This document shows, piece by piece, positions 42,513 to 50,188 of a stretch of 55,659 nt of DNA. The notes below the pieces were generated by a model. That model was given only the letters and a program-made list of their open reading frames with translations. It did no database searches and was not told the DNA's origin. The stretch comes from JAGOUY01 sp964562155 (GTDB lineage Bacteria > Patescibacteriota > Patescibacteriia > 2-12-FULL-60-25): the NCBI GenBank assembly GCA_964562155.1, contig CAZLRU010000008.1, positions 1 to 55,659 on the forward strand. Reading direction: 5' to 3'. How positions within the stretch are numbered: the first letter of the stretch is position 1; each line of letters starts with the position of its first letter. The position numbers were made by a program, and so were the translations under genes.

Positions 42513-43082
42513 TCACAGGCCTCGTAAAAACTCGTCTCTACGTGCACGCGTCTCCGGATCAAATTCCATGGCTAAAATACAATTTGCTAACGTCGGTCCG
42601 CGGAGCTCGAGTCTTAAACAGAGATCGACCAGTTTTTTCCAGGGGAGTTTTACAACCTCAATTTTTTCCCCACCATCGAGATGCATCCCCTGGGGGGCGG
42701 GAGTCAATCCTTTTGCAAGGTATAGACTTTCTTCAAACTGAGTGAAGCCGCGCCACTCTTTTGTATACCAGTGGAGAAACGTATGTCCTTGAAAGCCGGT
42801 CTCTTCGATGAGCTCTCGAGCTACGGCCGCATCTCGATGTTCGCCAGGATCAATGCGTCCGCCGGGAAGGGCCCAGAACGCACTGGGTTTATTAGGTTGT
42901 TCTTGATGGGTGATGAGAATGGTCTCTCGATCTAAAAAAGCAACCACCGAAGCACAGTCCGGCCGGACGATGGTTTCAAAAATGCTGATCGAGCCATCAT
43001 AAAGCCCTTGTTCGTATTGATAGGCTTGAAGGAGAGGGCCTCCGTACTTCAAAACAGCGTTCTGGGGTAAGGGGACAGGCAT
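42513..43082 (-). CDS. NUDIX hydrolase, ADP-ribose pyrophosphatase-like
   Basis: 189 aa. The NUDIX box GRIDPGEHRDAAVARELIEETGF is complete (G-x5-E-x7-REU-x-EE-x-G-U; residues about 77-99). The N-terminal sheet (SISIFETIVRPDCASVVAFL) and the late EEAR-like region fit ADP-ribose/nucleotide-sugar pyrophosphatases that clean up nucleotide derivatives. The exact substrate is unknown. It is first in a minus-strand unit with the coiled-coil protein and mutY; pyrophosphatase is divergent from it. Confidence 0.85.
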   Translation of the reverse strand: MPVPLPQNAVLKYGGPLLQAYQYEQGLYDGSISIFETIVRPDCASVVAFLDRETILITHQEQPNKPSAFWALPGGRIDPGEHRDAAVARELIEETGFQGHTFLHWYTKEWRGFTQFEESLYLAKGLTPAPQGMHLDGGEKIEVVKLPWKKLVDLCLRLELRGPTLANCILAMEFDPETRARRDEFLRGL

Positions 43083-43132
43083 ATCTCCGCCATCTTGCCC
43101 GAGGAACGGGGCTTTGTTAAGCTCAAGCCACT

Positions 43133-43681
43133 ATGAAAGGCATTAACCTCTATCACCAAGTTCCCTGCGGAACCCCAGATGTTTTTAACGTTGTGATCGA
43201 AGTCACAAAAGGCTCCTCCAATAAAATCGAATACGATGAAGAGGGGGGATACTTTAAGCTTGATCGCGTTCTTCATCAGCCCACCTTCTATCCATTTGAT
43301 TACGGCTTTGTTCCGCAAACGCACTCTGGCGATGGGGATGCCTTAGATGTGTGTCTCCTGCTTACCTACAACACCTTCCCGGGTTGTGTGGTCAAAGCGC
43401 GCGCGATCGGTCTCTTGCGTACCTCTGACCAAGATGGAGCGGACGACAAAATCATCGCGGTGCCTATTTCAAAAGTGGATCCCCGTTTTGACGAAATCCA
43501 AACCATCGAAGATCTTCCTGCACACGTTCGCGAAGAGTTTTTGATTTACTTTAAAGAATATAAAAAACTCGAGAAGGCGAAGTACGACAAAATCGTCATT
43601 GAAGGATTTAAGTCGCTAGAAGAAACCAAGGAAGCGATCACAAAAGCCATGGAAGCCTATAAGGCGGACCATGAAGCCTAA
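43133..43681 (+). CDS. ppa: Inorganic pyrophosphatase, family I
   Basis: 182 aa. It splits PPi to drive biosynthesis. Seen: VVIEVTKGSSNKIEYD, LDRVLHQPTFYPFDYGFVPQT, and the metal motif GDGDALDVCLLL (D-x-D-x-x-D), then ADDKIIAVP and a helical end with the conserved YFKEYKKLEK. All main active-site residues are present. It is followed 2 nt later by a NUDIX gene and then by a flavin reductase, giving a three-gene operon. Confidence 0.96.
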   Translation: MKGINLYHQVPCGTPDVFNVVIEVTKGSSNKIEYDEEGGYFKLDRVLHQPTFYPFDYGFVPQTHSGDGDALDVCLLLTYNTFPGCVVKARAIGLLRTSDQDGADDKIIAVPISKVDPRFDEIQTIEDLPAHVREEFLIYFKEYKKLEKAKYDKIVIEGFKSLEETKEAITKAMEAYKADHEA

Positions 43682-43683
43682 TC

Positions 43684-44205
43684 ATGCTCTCCTTTTTTGA
43701 GCGACTGCAATTACGGCTCGGGCTGGCGGCTGGGAGGTTGACGACAGGAAAATTGGTGGTGGGCGTGTTGATTAAAAAAGACAACGCGTATCTTTTGATC
43801 GATGAGAAGCGTAAGAACGGGATATTTCTAAATATTCCTGCCGGACATGTCGAGCCAAGAGAAACACCCGTAGAAGCAGCAATACGTGAAGCAAAGGAAG
43901 AGTGCGGATTGAGCGTAAAGCTCACGGGAGTCAGACTTATCCTGTGCAACACCTGGCAACAGGGGAAGCATTCGGTGTACTGGATCTTTAACGGAGAAGT
44001 GGATGGCGGTGAGCTCCGTACGGAAAATGGATCTCAAGCGCACTGGCTAACGCTCAGTGAGTGGAAGGTCCGCATGCAAACCATGGAATCCATGCCTGCC
44101 ATTCCGTATGTGCTTGAATCCGTAGAGCAAGGAACCGCCGTTCCCGTGGAATCCCTTTATTTTATTGACCGACGTGGTACCCTCGTCCGTGAATCCATCT
44201 TGTAA
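43684..44205 (+). CDS. NUDIX hydrolase
   Basis: 173 aa. NUDIX box GHVEPRETPVEAAIREAKEECGL (about 57-79) is complete. An N-terminal amphipathic stretch (MLSFFERLQLRLGLAAGRLT) precedes the fold. The neighbours suggest nucleotide housekeeping; the sequence resembles MutT/NudJ-like thiamine-pyrophosphate or mRNA-cap hydrolases, but specificity cannot be read. It starts 2 nt after ppa and ends 3 nt before the flavin reductase. Confidence 0.85.
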   Translation: MLSFFERLQLRLGLAAGRLTTGKLVVGVLIKKDNAYLLIDEKRKNGIFLNIPAGHVEPRETPVEAAIREAKEECGLSVKLTGVRLILCNTWQQGKHSVYWIFNGEVDGGELRTENGSQAHWLTLSEWKVRMQTMESMPAIPYVLESVEQGTAVPVESLYFIDRRGTLVRESIL

Positions 44206-44208
44206 TCT

Positions 44209-44943
44209 ATGTCTGCTATTCCTGAAGTCCTGCGTTTACGCAAATTCCGCGTCCAAGAAATCGTTTGGGAAACTCCCGAGATTTATACGCTGCGTCTGGT
44301 GCCTACGGAGGGAGAATCAAATCTCGTATTTAAGGCCGGACAATGGGTATATTTGCATCTCTTAAATGAAGATGGCACCACCTGGAAAGCGGCCTTCTCA
44401 ATTGCTACCGCCCCTTCGGATACCTGTGCACTAGAGCTGGGGATAAAAATCGAAAAAGATTTTACCAAGCGGGCATCTAATTTGCGCATTGATGACGTCG
44501 TGGCTCTTCAGGGTCCATTTGGAGTATTTGTGTTGCCGACCCAAGTCGAAACACCGATAGTCTTCATTGCGGGTGGTATCGGCATCACTCCCTTCCGTAG
44601 CATGATGCGCGAAATGATCCATCAAAAAATGTCGGTGCCCATGTATTTAGTCTATTCCAATCGGTATGCGGAAGAGAGCGCTTATTTAGAAGAATTTGAC
44701 GACGTAGAGCGTGCTTACGGTCCCATGAAGATGACCGCCACCCTTACCGGCGAACATCCGCCTGGCTGGACCGGTAAAACCGGTCGTGTGGATGCGGCTA
44801 TGTTGAGTCCTGTCTTGGCTGAAACCGCTGCTACGGGTCATTTTTACCTGTGTGGGCCAAATCCCTTCATGGATGCGATCCGAGGTATTTTAGACCAAGC
44901 GGGAGTTGATAAAAAGCGTATTCATCAGGAGAGATTCGACTAA
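44209..44943 (+). CDS. FAD/NAD(P)H-binding reductase (ferredoxin reductase family)
   Basis: 244 aa. The N-terminal FAD barrel has AFSIATAPSD (R-x-Y-S-[ILV]-type flavin motif with the Arg and Tyr replaced by Ala-Phe), and the C-terminal NAD(P) domain has IVFIAGGIGITPFRSMMREM, YLVYSNR and FYLCGPNPFMDAI. No 2Fe-2S domain is present. It would move electrons from NAD(P)H to an unknown partner; the nearby diiron desaturase-like and Phe hydroxylase genes are possible users (inference). Third gene after ppa. Confidence 0.87.
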   Translation: MSAIPEVLRLRKFRVQEIVWETPEIYTLRLVPTEGESNLVFKAGQWVYLHLLNEDGTTWKAAFSIATAPSDTCALELGIKIEKDFTKRASNLRIDDVVALQGPFGVFVLPTQVETPIVFIAGGIGITPFRSMMREMIHQKMSVPMYLVYSNRYAEESAYLEEFDDVERAYGPMKMTATLTGEHPPGWTGKTGRVDAAMLSPVLAETAATGHFYLCGPNPFMDAIRGILDQAGVDKKRIHQERFD

Positions 44944-45030
44944 AGACGGTGGCTCTTGCAAAGATCGAGAGAATTGGGTACTGTGCCGGGGCAAATCAAA
45001 CGAGTGTGGGTCAAAAATTGGCTCACGCAT

Positions 45031-45107
45031 GGGCGTGTAGCTCAGTTGGTTAGAGCGTTACACTGATAATGTAAAGGTCGATGGTTCGACTCCATCCACG
45101 CCCACCA
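45031..45107 (+). tRNA. tRNA-Ile (anticodon GAT)
   Basis: Acceptor GGGCGTG/CACGCCC, D stem GCTC/GAGC, anticodon arm TTACA-CTGATAA-TGTAA (GAT), T loop TTCGACT and an encoded CCA. Confidence 0.96.
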
Positions 45108-45108
45108 C

Positions 45109-45183
45109 GCGGGTATCGTATAGCGGCTATTATGCTACCTTGCCAAGGTAGAGATGAGGGTTCGACTCCCTCTACCCGCTCCA
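45109..45183 (+). tRNA. tRNA-Gly (anticodon GCC)
   Basis: Acceptor GCGGGTA/TACCCGC, anticodon arm CTACC-TTGCCAA-GGTAG (GCC), T loop TTCGACT and an encoded CCA. Only 1 nt separates it from tRNA-Ile, so they share a transcript. Confidence 0.96.
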
Positions 45184-45222
45184 AATACAAAACGTCCTTA
45201 CAAAAGGACGTTTTGTATTTGG
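45181..45222 (+). terminator. Long terminator hairpin after tRNA-Gly
   Basis: Two 19-nt perfectly complementary arms (45181-45199 and 45204-45222) with loop ACAA. The first arm starts with the CCA end of the tRNA. The 3' arm contains TTTTG but no strong T-run follows. Confidence 0.75.
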
Positions 45223-45294
45223 AGAAATAAACATGAGAATATCACGTTTATTACGATTTTTGTTTTGCCCTAAGGTCTGTTACGATAAATATAT

Positions 45295-45657
45295 ATGGGA
45301 GAAGGATTTAAGCCGCCCGCTCCAGATCTAAACAAGAAGCCACCGTCACCCGAAAGAAAATCTCTCACGGAAATTTTTATGGTGTTTCCGGGAGTGGAGG
45401 GAGGGCCTGATAAAGTGGTGTGTATCCCTCTGTTAGCGGATGGCTCGGCGGGGTTGGATGAGGTTCCGGAACGGTATCGGACAAGTTGGCAAACGCTTGG
45501 CGTACGTGTCTTTGATGGCAATCTTCCCAATGTAATGCCCGCTCAAGGCACGCTCTTTCTAAGCGCGCTTCTGTCTCTACGACCCTCCGCCTACGGACCG
45601 TTTTTTCGCGGTACCAAGGAAGATGTGCCTGACGCTCACGAATATGAGAAGTCCTGA
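45295..45657 (+). CDS. Unknown 120-aa protein
   Basis: Not recognised. A Pro/Lys-rich start (KPPAPDLNKKPPSPERK) is followed by a compact alpha/beta part (IFMVFPGVEGGPDKVVCIPLL). No signal peptide or membrane helix. TACGAT lies 8 nt upstream of ATG 45295. Its end overlaps the next gene by 14 nt, so the two are translationally coupled and probably act together. Confidence 0.65.
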   Translation: MGEGFKPPAPDLNKKPPSPERKSLTEIFMVFPGVEGGPDKVVCIPLLADGSAGLDEVPERYRTSWQTLGVRVFDGNLPNVMPAQGTLFLSALLSLRPSAYGPFFRGTKEDVPDAHEYEKS

Positions 45658-47434
45658 AAGACGAAGCAATGACGAGGGTCTGCAGCATCCTGCGGAGGCC
45701 GCCTCTACTGTATCTCAAAGAGTGCGCGAATGGCCCTTGATGGATGTGCAAGCAACGAAAGCCGATGTCTTGGCGCTAATAAGCGATTTGGATCTCTATG
45801 GAGCAGACGAGGCTTTTATACAAGGATACGGCTTGCGTATTGAGTTTTTGGATAAAGTAAAACGCGTTGCCGACCAACCGCTCGATTTAACCAATCGAAA
45901 ACAGATGGCCGCGTGGCGAAGTTTTGCGGAGTTGGCGCTGGCTAAATTATCTCCCATGGTAGAGGAGCTTAAAGCAGTACGTCGCCATCGGCTTGAGCAA
46001 CTTGATCATGTGCATGGACTGAGTGAAATAGACGCCTGTGATAGACGAGCGCTTGAGCTATTACCCGAAGCGTTCTCTCCACAAGAGCGCCTAGAGATGG
46101 TTCAAAAACTAGAGTTATTAAAAACAGGCAAGGAAAAAAGCCGTAAATATCGCGGGGCAGCTGGTTCTATGAATGCGCCCTCGGAGCGTGTCTTTGAAGA
46201 TGGCGAAGGAAAGAAGGTAACTGCGTTTGGGAAAGAACGGCTAAAGGAAGCGGCCTACAGGATCGACAAGGTGCATGAGATCACGATAGATGCCACCGGA
46301 AATGAAACGGTCGAAGAGCTGACAGCGGTCTTTCAAAGATCCTACGATCCACGAATGGACGCATTTGGTTGGGAGGAGTTTGATCCTCGAACTCAAATCA
46401 AGATGGATGACAGTTGGTCAGACGCAGCTAAGCAACAGGCTCAAAGGTCAGCCGAAGAGCACGCTGAAAGACTGCAAACACTGACCAAGCAACTTACGTC
46501 TGAGGGGTTTAAAGACGCCGCCAAAAAACACCTTGCTGCATACATGGGGTTGGAGGAAGCGGAGGCGGCTAATATTTCTTACGATAACAGCGCCTTCAAT
46601 GCGAGACCGGGCGTTCCACCTGGTGAGGCGACGATTCGAGAATGGGGAACAAGTATTATTAATCTGGCACTTGGGTTTAAGGTTATTCCTTTAACGGTTG
46701 TTCGTGCTGAGCCAAACGCTAAAGACATTGCTTCCGTGCAAGAAGCGGTCCCTTCGGTGGATCCCAGGGTTCAAGCACGCGAGTTATTGGATGTAGAGAT
46801 GGCGGAATTATTTGTCCGACCACCTGCAGAATGGTCGAGCGTCTTCCCCGAGTCCAAGGCTGATAATGCTGAGTTAATAAAATCGTTAGTACGCATGGCG
46901 GTCTTTGCATATCTTGTTGGTGATTTAGATGGAATCGGACGCAACTGCATGATCGATCCAGTGACAAAAAAAATGATGAAGATTGATAATGGGTTAAGTT
47001 TTGGATTGTTTGAAGAGCCTGTCATATTCGATGCTTCATCACGAGGAGAGGGTTCGGGAGCAGCAAGTGTTTTTTGGATCGATAAAGTGCGCAGCGCTCC
47101 CTTGGAAATCGTCTGGCAACACGATCTTGCGTTAGATGAAGAGGCGCACATACAGGTAAAAAATCTTTCCGCGGCCCTCGGGAACAAAAATAGCAAAGAG
47201 TATAAGCAGTTTGTGTCCGTATTTGGTCTCATGTTCAAGAGCTATGGGGAAGCCATGGTTACAAAAAAACTGGCAGGGTTTATGGACCGATTAAAGAAAG
47301 TGGCGGATCTAGGTAAGCCACCCAAATTACGAGAGTTTTTAGAGTACGAAGCGGAAACAAAACAGGATGCAAAAAAACTTGCTGAAAGATTAGCTCAACA
47401 AGAAAAAACGACCCTTGCCTCACCTTCGAGCTAG
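45644..47434 (+). CDS. Helical protein with PI3/4-kinase-like C-terminal domain
   Basis: 596 aa. Residues 1-300 are helical and charged with no known family. From about 320 the order of motifs matches bacterial PI3/4K-like atypical kinases: REWGTSIINLALGFKVIPLTVV (332-353, like the REVAA...LGL.LVPPTV element), then VGDLDGIGRNCMID (425-438, catalytic loop D-x4-N) and MMKIDNGLSFG (445-455, the DFG equivalent). The normal N-lobe lysine strand is hard to find, so activity is uncertain. Seen: motif order and spacing; inferred: kinase fold. Start ATG 45644 overlaps the previous gene. Confidence 0.6.
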   Translation: MRSPERRSNDEGLQHPAEAASTVSQRVREWPLMDVQATKADVLALISDLDLYGADEAFIQGYGLRIEFLDKVKRVADQPLDLTNRKQMAAWRSFAELALAKLSPMVEELKAVRRHRLEQLDHVHGLSEIDACDRRALELLPEAFSPQERLEMVQKLELLKTGKEKSRKYRGAAGSMNAPSERVFEDGEGKKVTAFGKERLKEAAYRIDKVHEITIDATGNETVEELTAVFQRSYDPRMDAFGWEEFDPRTQIKMDDSWSDAAKQQAQRSAEEHAERLQTLTKQLTSEGFKDAAKKHLAAYMGLEEAEAANISYDNSAFNARPGVPPGEATIREWGTSIINLALGFKVIPLTVVRAEPNAKDIASVQEAVPSVDPRVQARELLDVEMAELFVRPPAEWSSVFPESKADNAELIKSLVRMAVFAYLVGDLDGIGRNCMIDPVTKKMMKIDNGLSFGLFEEPVIFDASSRGEGSGAASVFWIDKVRSAPLEIVWQHDLALDEEAHIQVKNLSAALGNKNSKEYKQFVSVFGLMFKSYGEAMVTKKLAGFMDRLKKVADLGKPPKLREFLEYEAETKQDAKKLAERLAQQEKTTLASPSS

Positions 47435-47473
47435 CGGCTTGCCTCTCCTTATAAAACCCGCTAACGTGCCTGC

Positions 47474-47833
47474 ATGTTGATTCAGGGCATTGTGGTCCCC
47501 GGCAAGCAAGAAGCGCGCACGTTGGGCTATCCCACGGCTAATATTGAGTATTCTTCTTCTGATTCAGTAAAATCAGGTGTTTGGACCTGTTGGATCATGG
47601 TTGAGGGAAAGCGATATCAAGGGGTAGCTGTCATTGGGATGTGGCGGTTAGCGAGCGGGGAGCCAAGTCTGGAAGTCCATATCTTGGACTTTTCCCAAGA
47701 AATCTATCGTCAGGTGGTTGAGGTTGAAATCGGAACGTTTCTTCGGCCTCTGGAAAAATTTGAAAGCATCGATCAACTCAAGGAGCAAATTCAGCTCGAT
47801 ATAGAGCGTGCACGCGAACAATTTTCTCGCTAA
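47474..47833 (+). CDS. Stand-alone riboflavin kinase
   Basis: 119 aa. It corresponds to the C-terminal kinase domain of bifunctional RibF and makes FMN from riboflavin and ATP. Seen: IQGIVVPGKQEARTLGYPTANIEY (the PTAN motif binds Mg-ATP), then PSLEVHILDFSQEIYRQ (catalytic Glu) and FLRPLEKFESIDQLKEQIQLD. The N-terminal FAD synthetase domain is absent, so no FAD synthesis is encoded here. TAACGT ends 6 nt before the ATG (leaderless). It heads a cluster with ribE and ribH. Confidence 0.88.
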   Translation: MLIQGIVVPGKQEARTLGYPTANIEYSSSDSVKSGVWTCWIMVEGKRYQGVAVIGMWRLASGEPSLEVHILDFSQEIYRQVVEVEIGTFLRPLEKFESIDQLKEQIQLDIERAREQFSR

Positions 47834-47835
47834 GT

Positions 47836-48435
47836 ATGTTTACCGGTATTGTCCAAGGTCTAGCGACCGTTATCACGATTGAAAAAAAATCAGGCGCCCA
47901 TCGTCTCACGCTTGATATCGGCAGCCTCGTAACGGGTATCCAGCTGGGAGCAAGTATATCTGTTTCAGGTGTTTGTCTCACCGTGGCGGCCGTGATCGAT
48001 ACATGCGTCGACGTCGATGTAATGGGCGAAACACTTGATAAGACGAGTCTCGGTAGTCTCTCCGTGGGTGATCAAGTGAATCTTGAACGCTCTGCACGTC
48101 TCGGGGATGAAGTTGGAGGACACCAGGTTTCAGGACATGTGAGTGATACCGTTACAATACAAAAAATTGAGAATCCGCCGAATAGTTGGATAGTAAGCTT
48201 TATGGTTGATCGCAAATGGATTCCTTACCTTCTTCCAAAAGGCTTTGTCGCACTTGATGGGTGTAGTCTCACGCTCGTCGATGTTGGTCAAGATTGGTTC
48301 ACGGTTCACCTGATTCCGGAAACACTCGCGCGCACAACATTTGGTAAGAAGCGGCAAGGGGATAAAGTGAATCTGGAAATTGATTCCGCCACGCGCGCAA
48401 TCGTTGATACGGTTAAACAGATACTCAACAAATAA
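47836..48435 (+). CDS. ribE: Riboflavin synthase alpha chain
   Basis: 199 aa. It dismutates two lumazines into riboflavin. Seen: the start MFTGIVQG, first barrel with GVCLTV, ARLGDEVGGHQVSGHV, and second barrel GFVALDGCSLTLVDV, the internal two-fold repeat of the family. Length is normal. It starts 2 nt after the riboflavin kinase gene and ends 4 nt before ribH. Confidence 0.96.
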   Translation: MFTGIVQGLATVITIEKKSGAHRLTLDIGSLVTGIQLGASISVSGVCLTVAAVIDTCVDVDVMGETLDKTSLGSLSVGDQVNLERSARLGDEVGGHQVSGHVSDTVTIQKIENPPNSWIVSFMVDRKWIPYLLPKGFVALDGCSLTLVDVGQDWFTVHLIPETLARTTFGKKRQGDKVNLEIDSATRAIVDTVKQILNK

Positions 48436-48439
48436 TCCT

Positions 48440-48898
48440 ATGAATTCCAATCACTTCACCTCCCTTAATGGCTCAGATCTTCGTGTGGCTGTTGTCGCCT
48501 CGCGCTTTAATCAAGAGCTCTGTGATGCCATGCTCAACGATGCGGTTGCGGCACTACGAGCAGCGGGCTTAACGGAGGATCGTATCACGACACTTCGCGT
48601 CCCAGGTTCATTTGAGTTACCAGTAGCGGCAAGTCGTTTGGCGGGTACGGATAAGTATGATGCCATTGTCTGCTTAGGTGTACTGATCAAGGGGGAGACG
48701 AAACACGATGAATACATTGCTAGCGCGGTAGCCCAGGGGTTAATGGATATAACAGTAAGTACAGGTATACCCGTCGCTTTCGGTGTTTTGACCACGAATA
48801 CAAAAGAACAGGCCGAAGCCCGTGCTCTTGGATCTGAGAAAAAGGGATGGGAGGCGGCGATGAGCGCTATCGAAACGGTGCTTGCCCTCAAGGCTTAA
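48440..48898 (+). CDS. ribH: 6,7-dimethyl-8-ribityllumazine synthase
   Basis: 152 aa. It joins dihydroxybutanone phosphate with the ribitylaminopyrimidine to form lumazine. Seen: VAVVASRFNQELCDAML, VPGSFELPVAASRL, CLGVLIKGETKHDEYIASAVAQGL (catalytic His), and GIPVAFGVLTTNTKEQAEARA. I chose ATG 48440; the frame upstream lies inside ribE. ribA/ribB/ribD are not in the window, so precursors come from genes elsewhere or from outside. Its end overlaps the convergent desaturase-like gene by 11 nt. Confidence 0.96.
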   Translation: MNSNHFTSLNGSDLRVAVVASRFNQELCDAMLNDAVAALRAAGLTEDRITTLRVPGSFELPVAASRLAGTDKYDAIVCLGVLIKGETKHDEYIASAVAQGLMDITVSTGIPVAFGVLTTNTKEQAEARALGSEKKGWEAAMSAIETVLALKA

Positions 48899-49730
48899 GT
48901 AGGGTCGTTGTTGGTGAGTGTGTTGCGGCAGAAATGCGATCTGTTACGGTTTGCAAGGTATCCAATCCAGGAAGTTGTTGAATTCGTCTCGTCACACGCT
49001 GGTGCATGAGCTCGAGTCCTTCCACGCCTGAGAATAGCGTGCGAATGACAGCGTTTGATTCCGCGACGGGCTTAGCGCCTTCGCCAACGGGTGACCAAAA
49101 TTTCTCAACCATAAATTTCGCAAGTTGTTGGCGAAATGTAGATTGTAGGAGTTTTACGCGTGCGACACTCCAATAGAAGAAGGAATGGCTCGCCTCCTCA
49201 CGCGCAATGTGGGTAAGAATGTATTCGAGGACGGGATGCTTGGCCAGATTCCATAGTCGTTGATACCCCGTTAACGTAGAAAGTTCATTGATCGCACCCC
49301 ATGTCATGTGCACGCCGGTAAAGTGATGACCTAATAGATTGGTAATTCGTGGCGTGATATGACTTGAAAGACGGTAGGCAAGAGGAATCCTTTTTTTAGC
49401 TTCCTCGTACCACCGTTCTGTTGCGGGAAATCCGGCTTCAACCAGAAAGCGGTGGAGTAGGTCGCTATGTGTAATTTCTTCTTGACTCCAGCGCTCCATA
49501 AAACGTTTGATGGCCGGATCCTTGCCGGTTGGAGTCCGTGCGAGCTCGTCGTTGTATAAGCTGGTAAATCGTTCCACGTCTCGCATGTAAACGAGTGTCG
49601 GAATAAAGGCGGGATCAAGAGGATGATCTTTAACCTTATCCCAAGGAATCGTTTTTAAAAACGCAGGCGTGAGCACCCGTTCTTGAGATTCATACCAATT
49701 GATGGCATCAATCTCGGTTTCAAATAGCAT
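48888..49730 (-). CDS. Ferritin-like diiron protein, acyl-ACP desaturase-like
   Basis: 280 aa. A four-helix diiron site is visible: E53 (MRDVERF), WSQEEITH (E84/E85, H88), HMTWGAINELSTLTGYQRL (E149) and AREEASH (E178/E179, H182), the spacing of soluble acyl-ACP desaturases. A C-terminal tail of about 60 residues (ELMHQRVTRRIQQLPGL) is like mycobacterial DesA-type proteins. It would desaturate a fatty-acyl chain using reduced ferredoxin, or oxidise another substrate. CPR rarely encode lipid enzymes, so this is notable. Confidence 0.78.
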   Translation of the reverse strand: MLFETEIDAINWYESQERVLTPAFLKTIPWDKVKDHPLDPAFIPTLVYMRDVERFTSLYNDELARTPTGKDPAIKRFMERWSQEEITHSDLLHRFLVEAGFPATERWYEEAKKRIPLAYRLSSHITPRITNLLGHHFTGVHMTWGAINELSTLTGYQRLWNLAKHPVLEYILTHIAREEASHSFFYWSVARVKLLQSTFRQQLAKFMVEKFWSPVGEGAKPVAESNAVIRTLFSGVEGLELMHQRVTRRIQQLPGLDTLQTVTDRISAATHSPTTTLLKP

Positions 49731-49743
49731 ACATGGTGAAGAG

Positions 49744-50175
49744 CTAGTTTTCTGTATAAGGATACGACGTTACCTGTTTTTGTAAAGCGCTCACGTCTCC
49801 GTTTCGTACAAACGTTTTATGATGAGTAAGCGATTCAAAACCTGGCTTGGGGAGATGACGAATAGGGCACCAATATTTTTCTGTTTCCGCCAATACCGCT
49901 CGCACGAAACTTGCTGATCCATTGGCGTAAGCACAGTACCAACAATTAAACCGATCAATCCAGCGCAATCCTGCGGCGCGTCGTGAACAAAAGACGTAGC
50001 GAGAGCGATCTACCAAAGCGATGCCGTACAGAGGAAAGCAAATCGCCTGGTAAAGCTGTGTTGTTACATCCATCAAGACAAGGGGAAAAATCATGCCATA
50101 AATAAATGGCATGCTTATCGCCATGCTTGCTTTTCCGCGCATGCGGCTTCGTTCCCGACCAATGGAAAAAACCAT
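49744..50175 (-). CDS. Small membrane protein with CxxC motif, unknown
   Basis: 143 aa. Two hydrophobic segments (MAISMPFIYGMIFPLVLMDVTTQLYQAICFPLYGIALV), then a conserved-looking Cys/aromatic block: YVFCSRRA, FNCWYCAYANG (C-x2-C), KYWCPIRHLPKP and SLTHHKTFVRNGD. The four-Cys/His block may bind a metal or Fe-S cluster. I recall such proteins as uncharacterised membrane proteins in other bacteria, but cannot name the family. It lies 13 nt after phenylalanine hydroxylase and 13 nt before the desaturase-like gene, so all three are probably one operon under the Tyr attenuator. Confidence 0.65.
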   Translation of the reverse strand: MVFSIGRERSRMRGKASMAISMPFIYGMIFPLVLMDVTTQLYQAICFPLYGIALVDRSRYVFCSRRAAGLRWIDRFNCWYCAYANGSASFVRAVLAETEKYWCPIRHLPKPGFESLTHHKTFVRNGDVSALQKQVTSYPYTEN

Positions 50176-50188
50176 AGATGGCGGCAGT

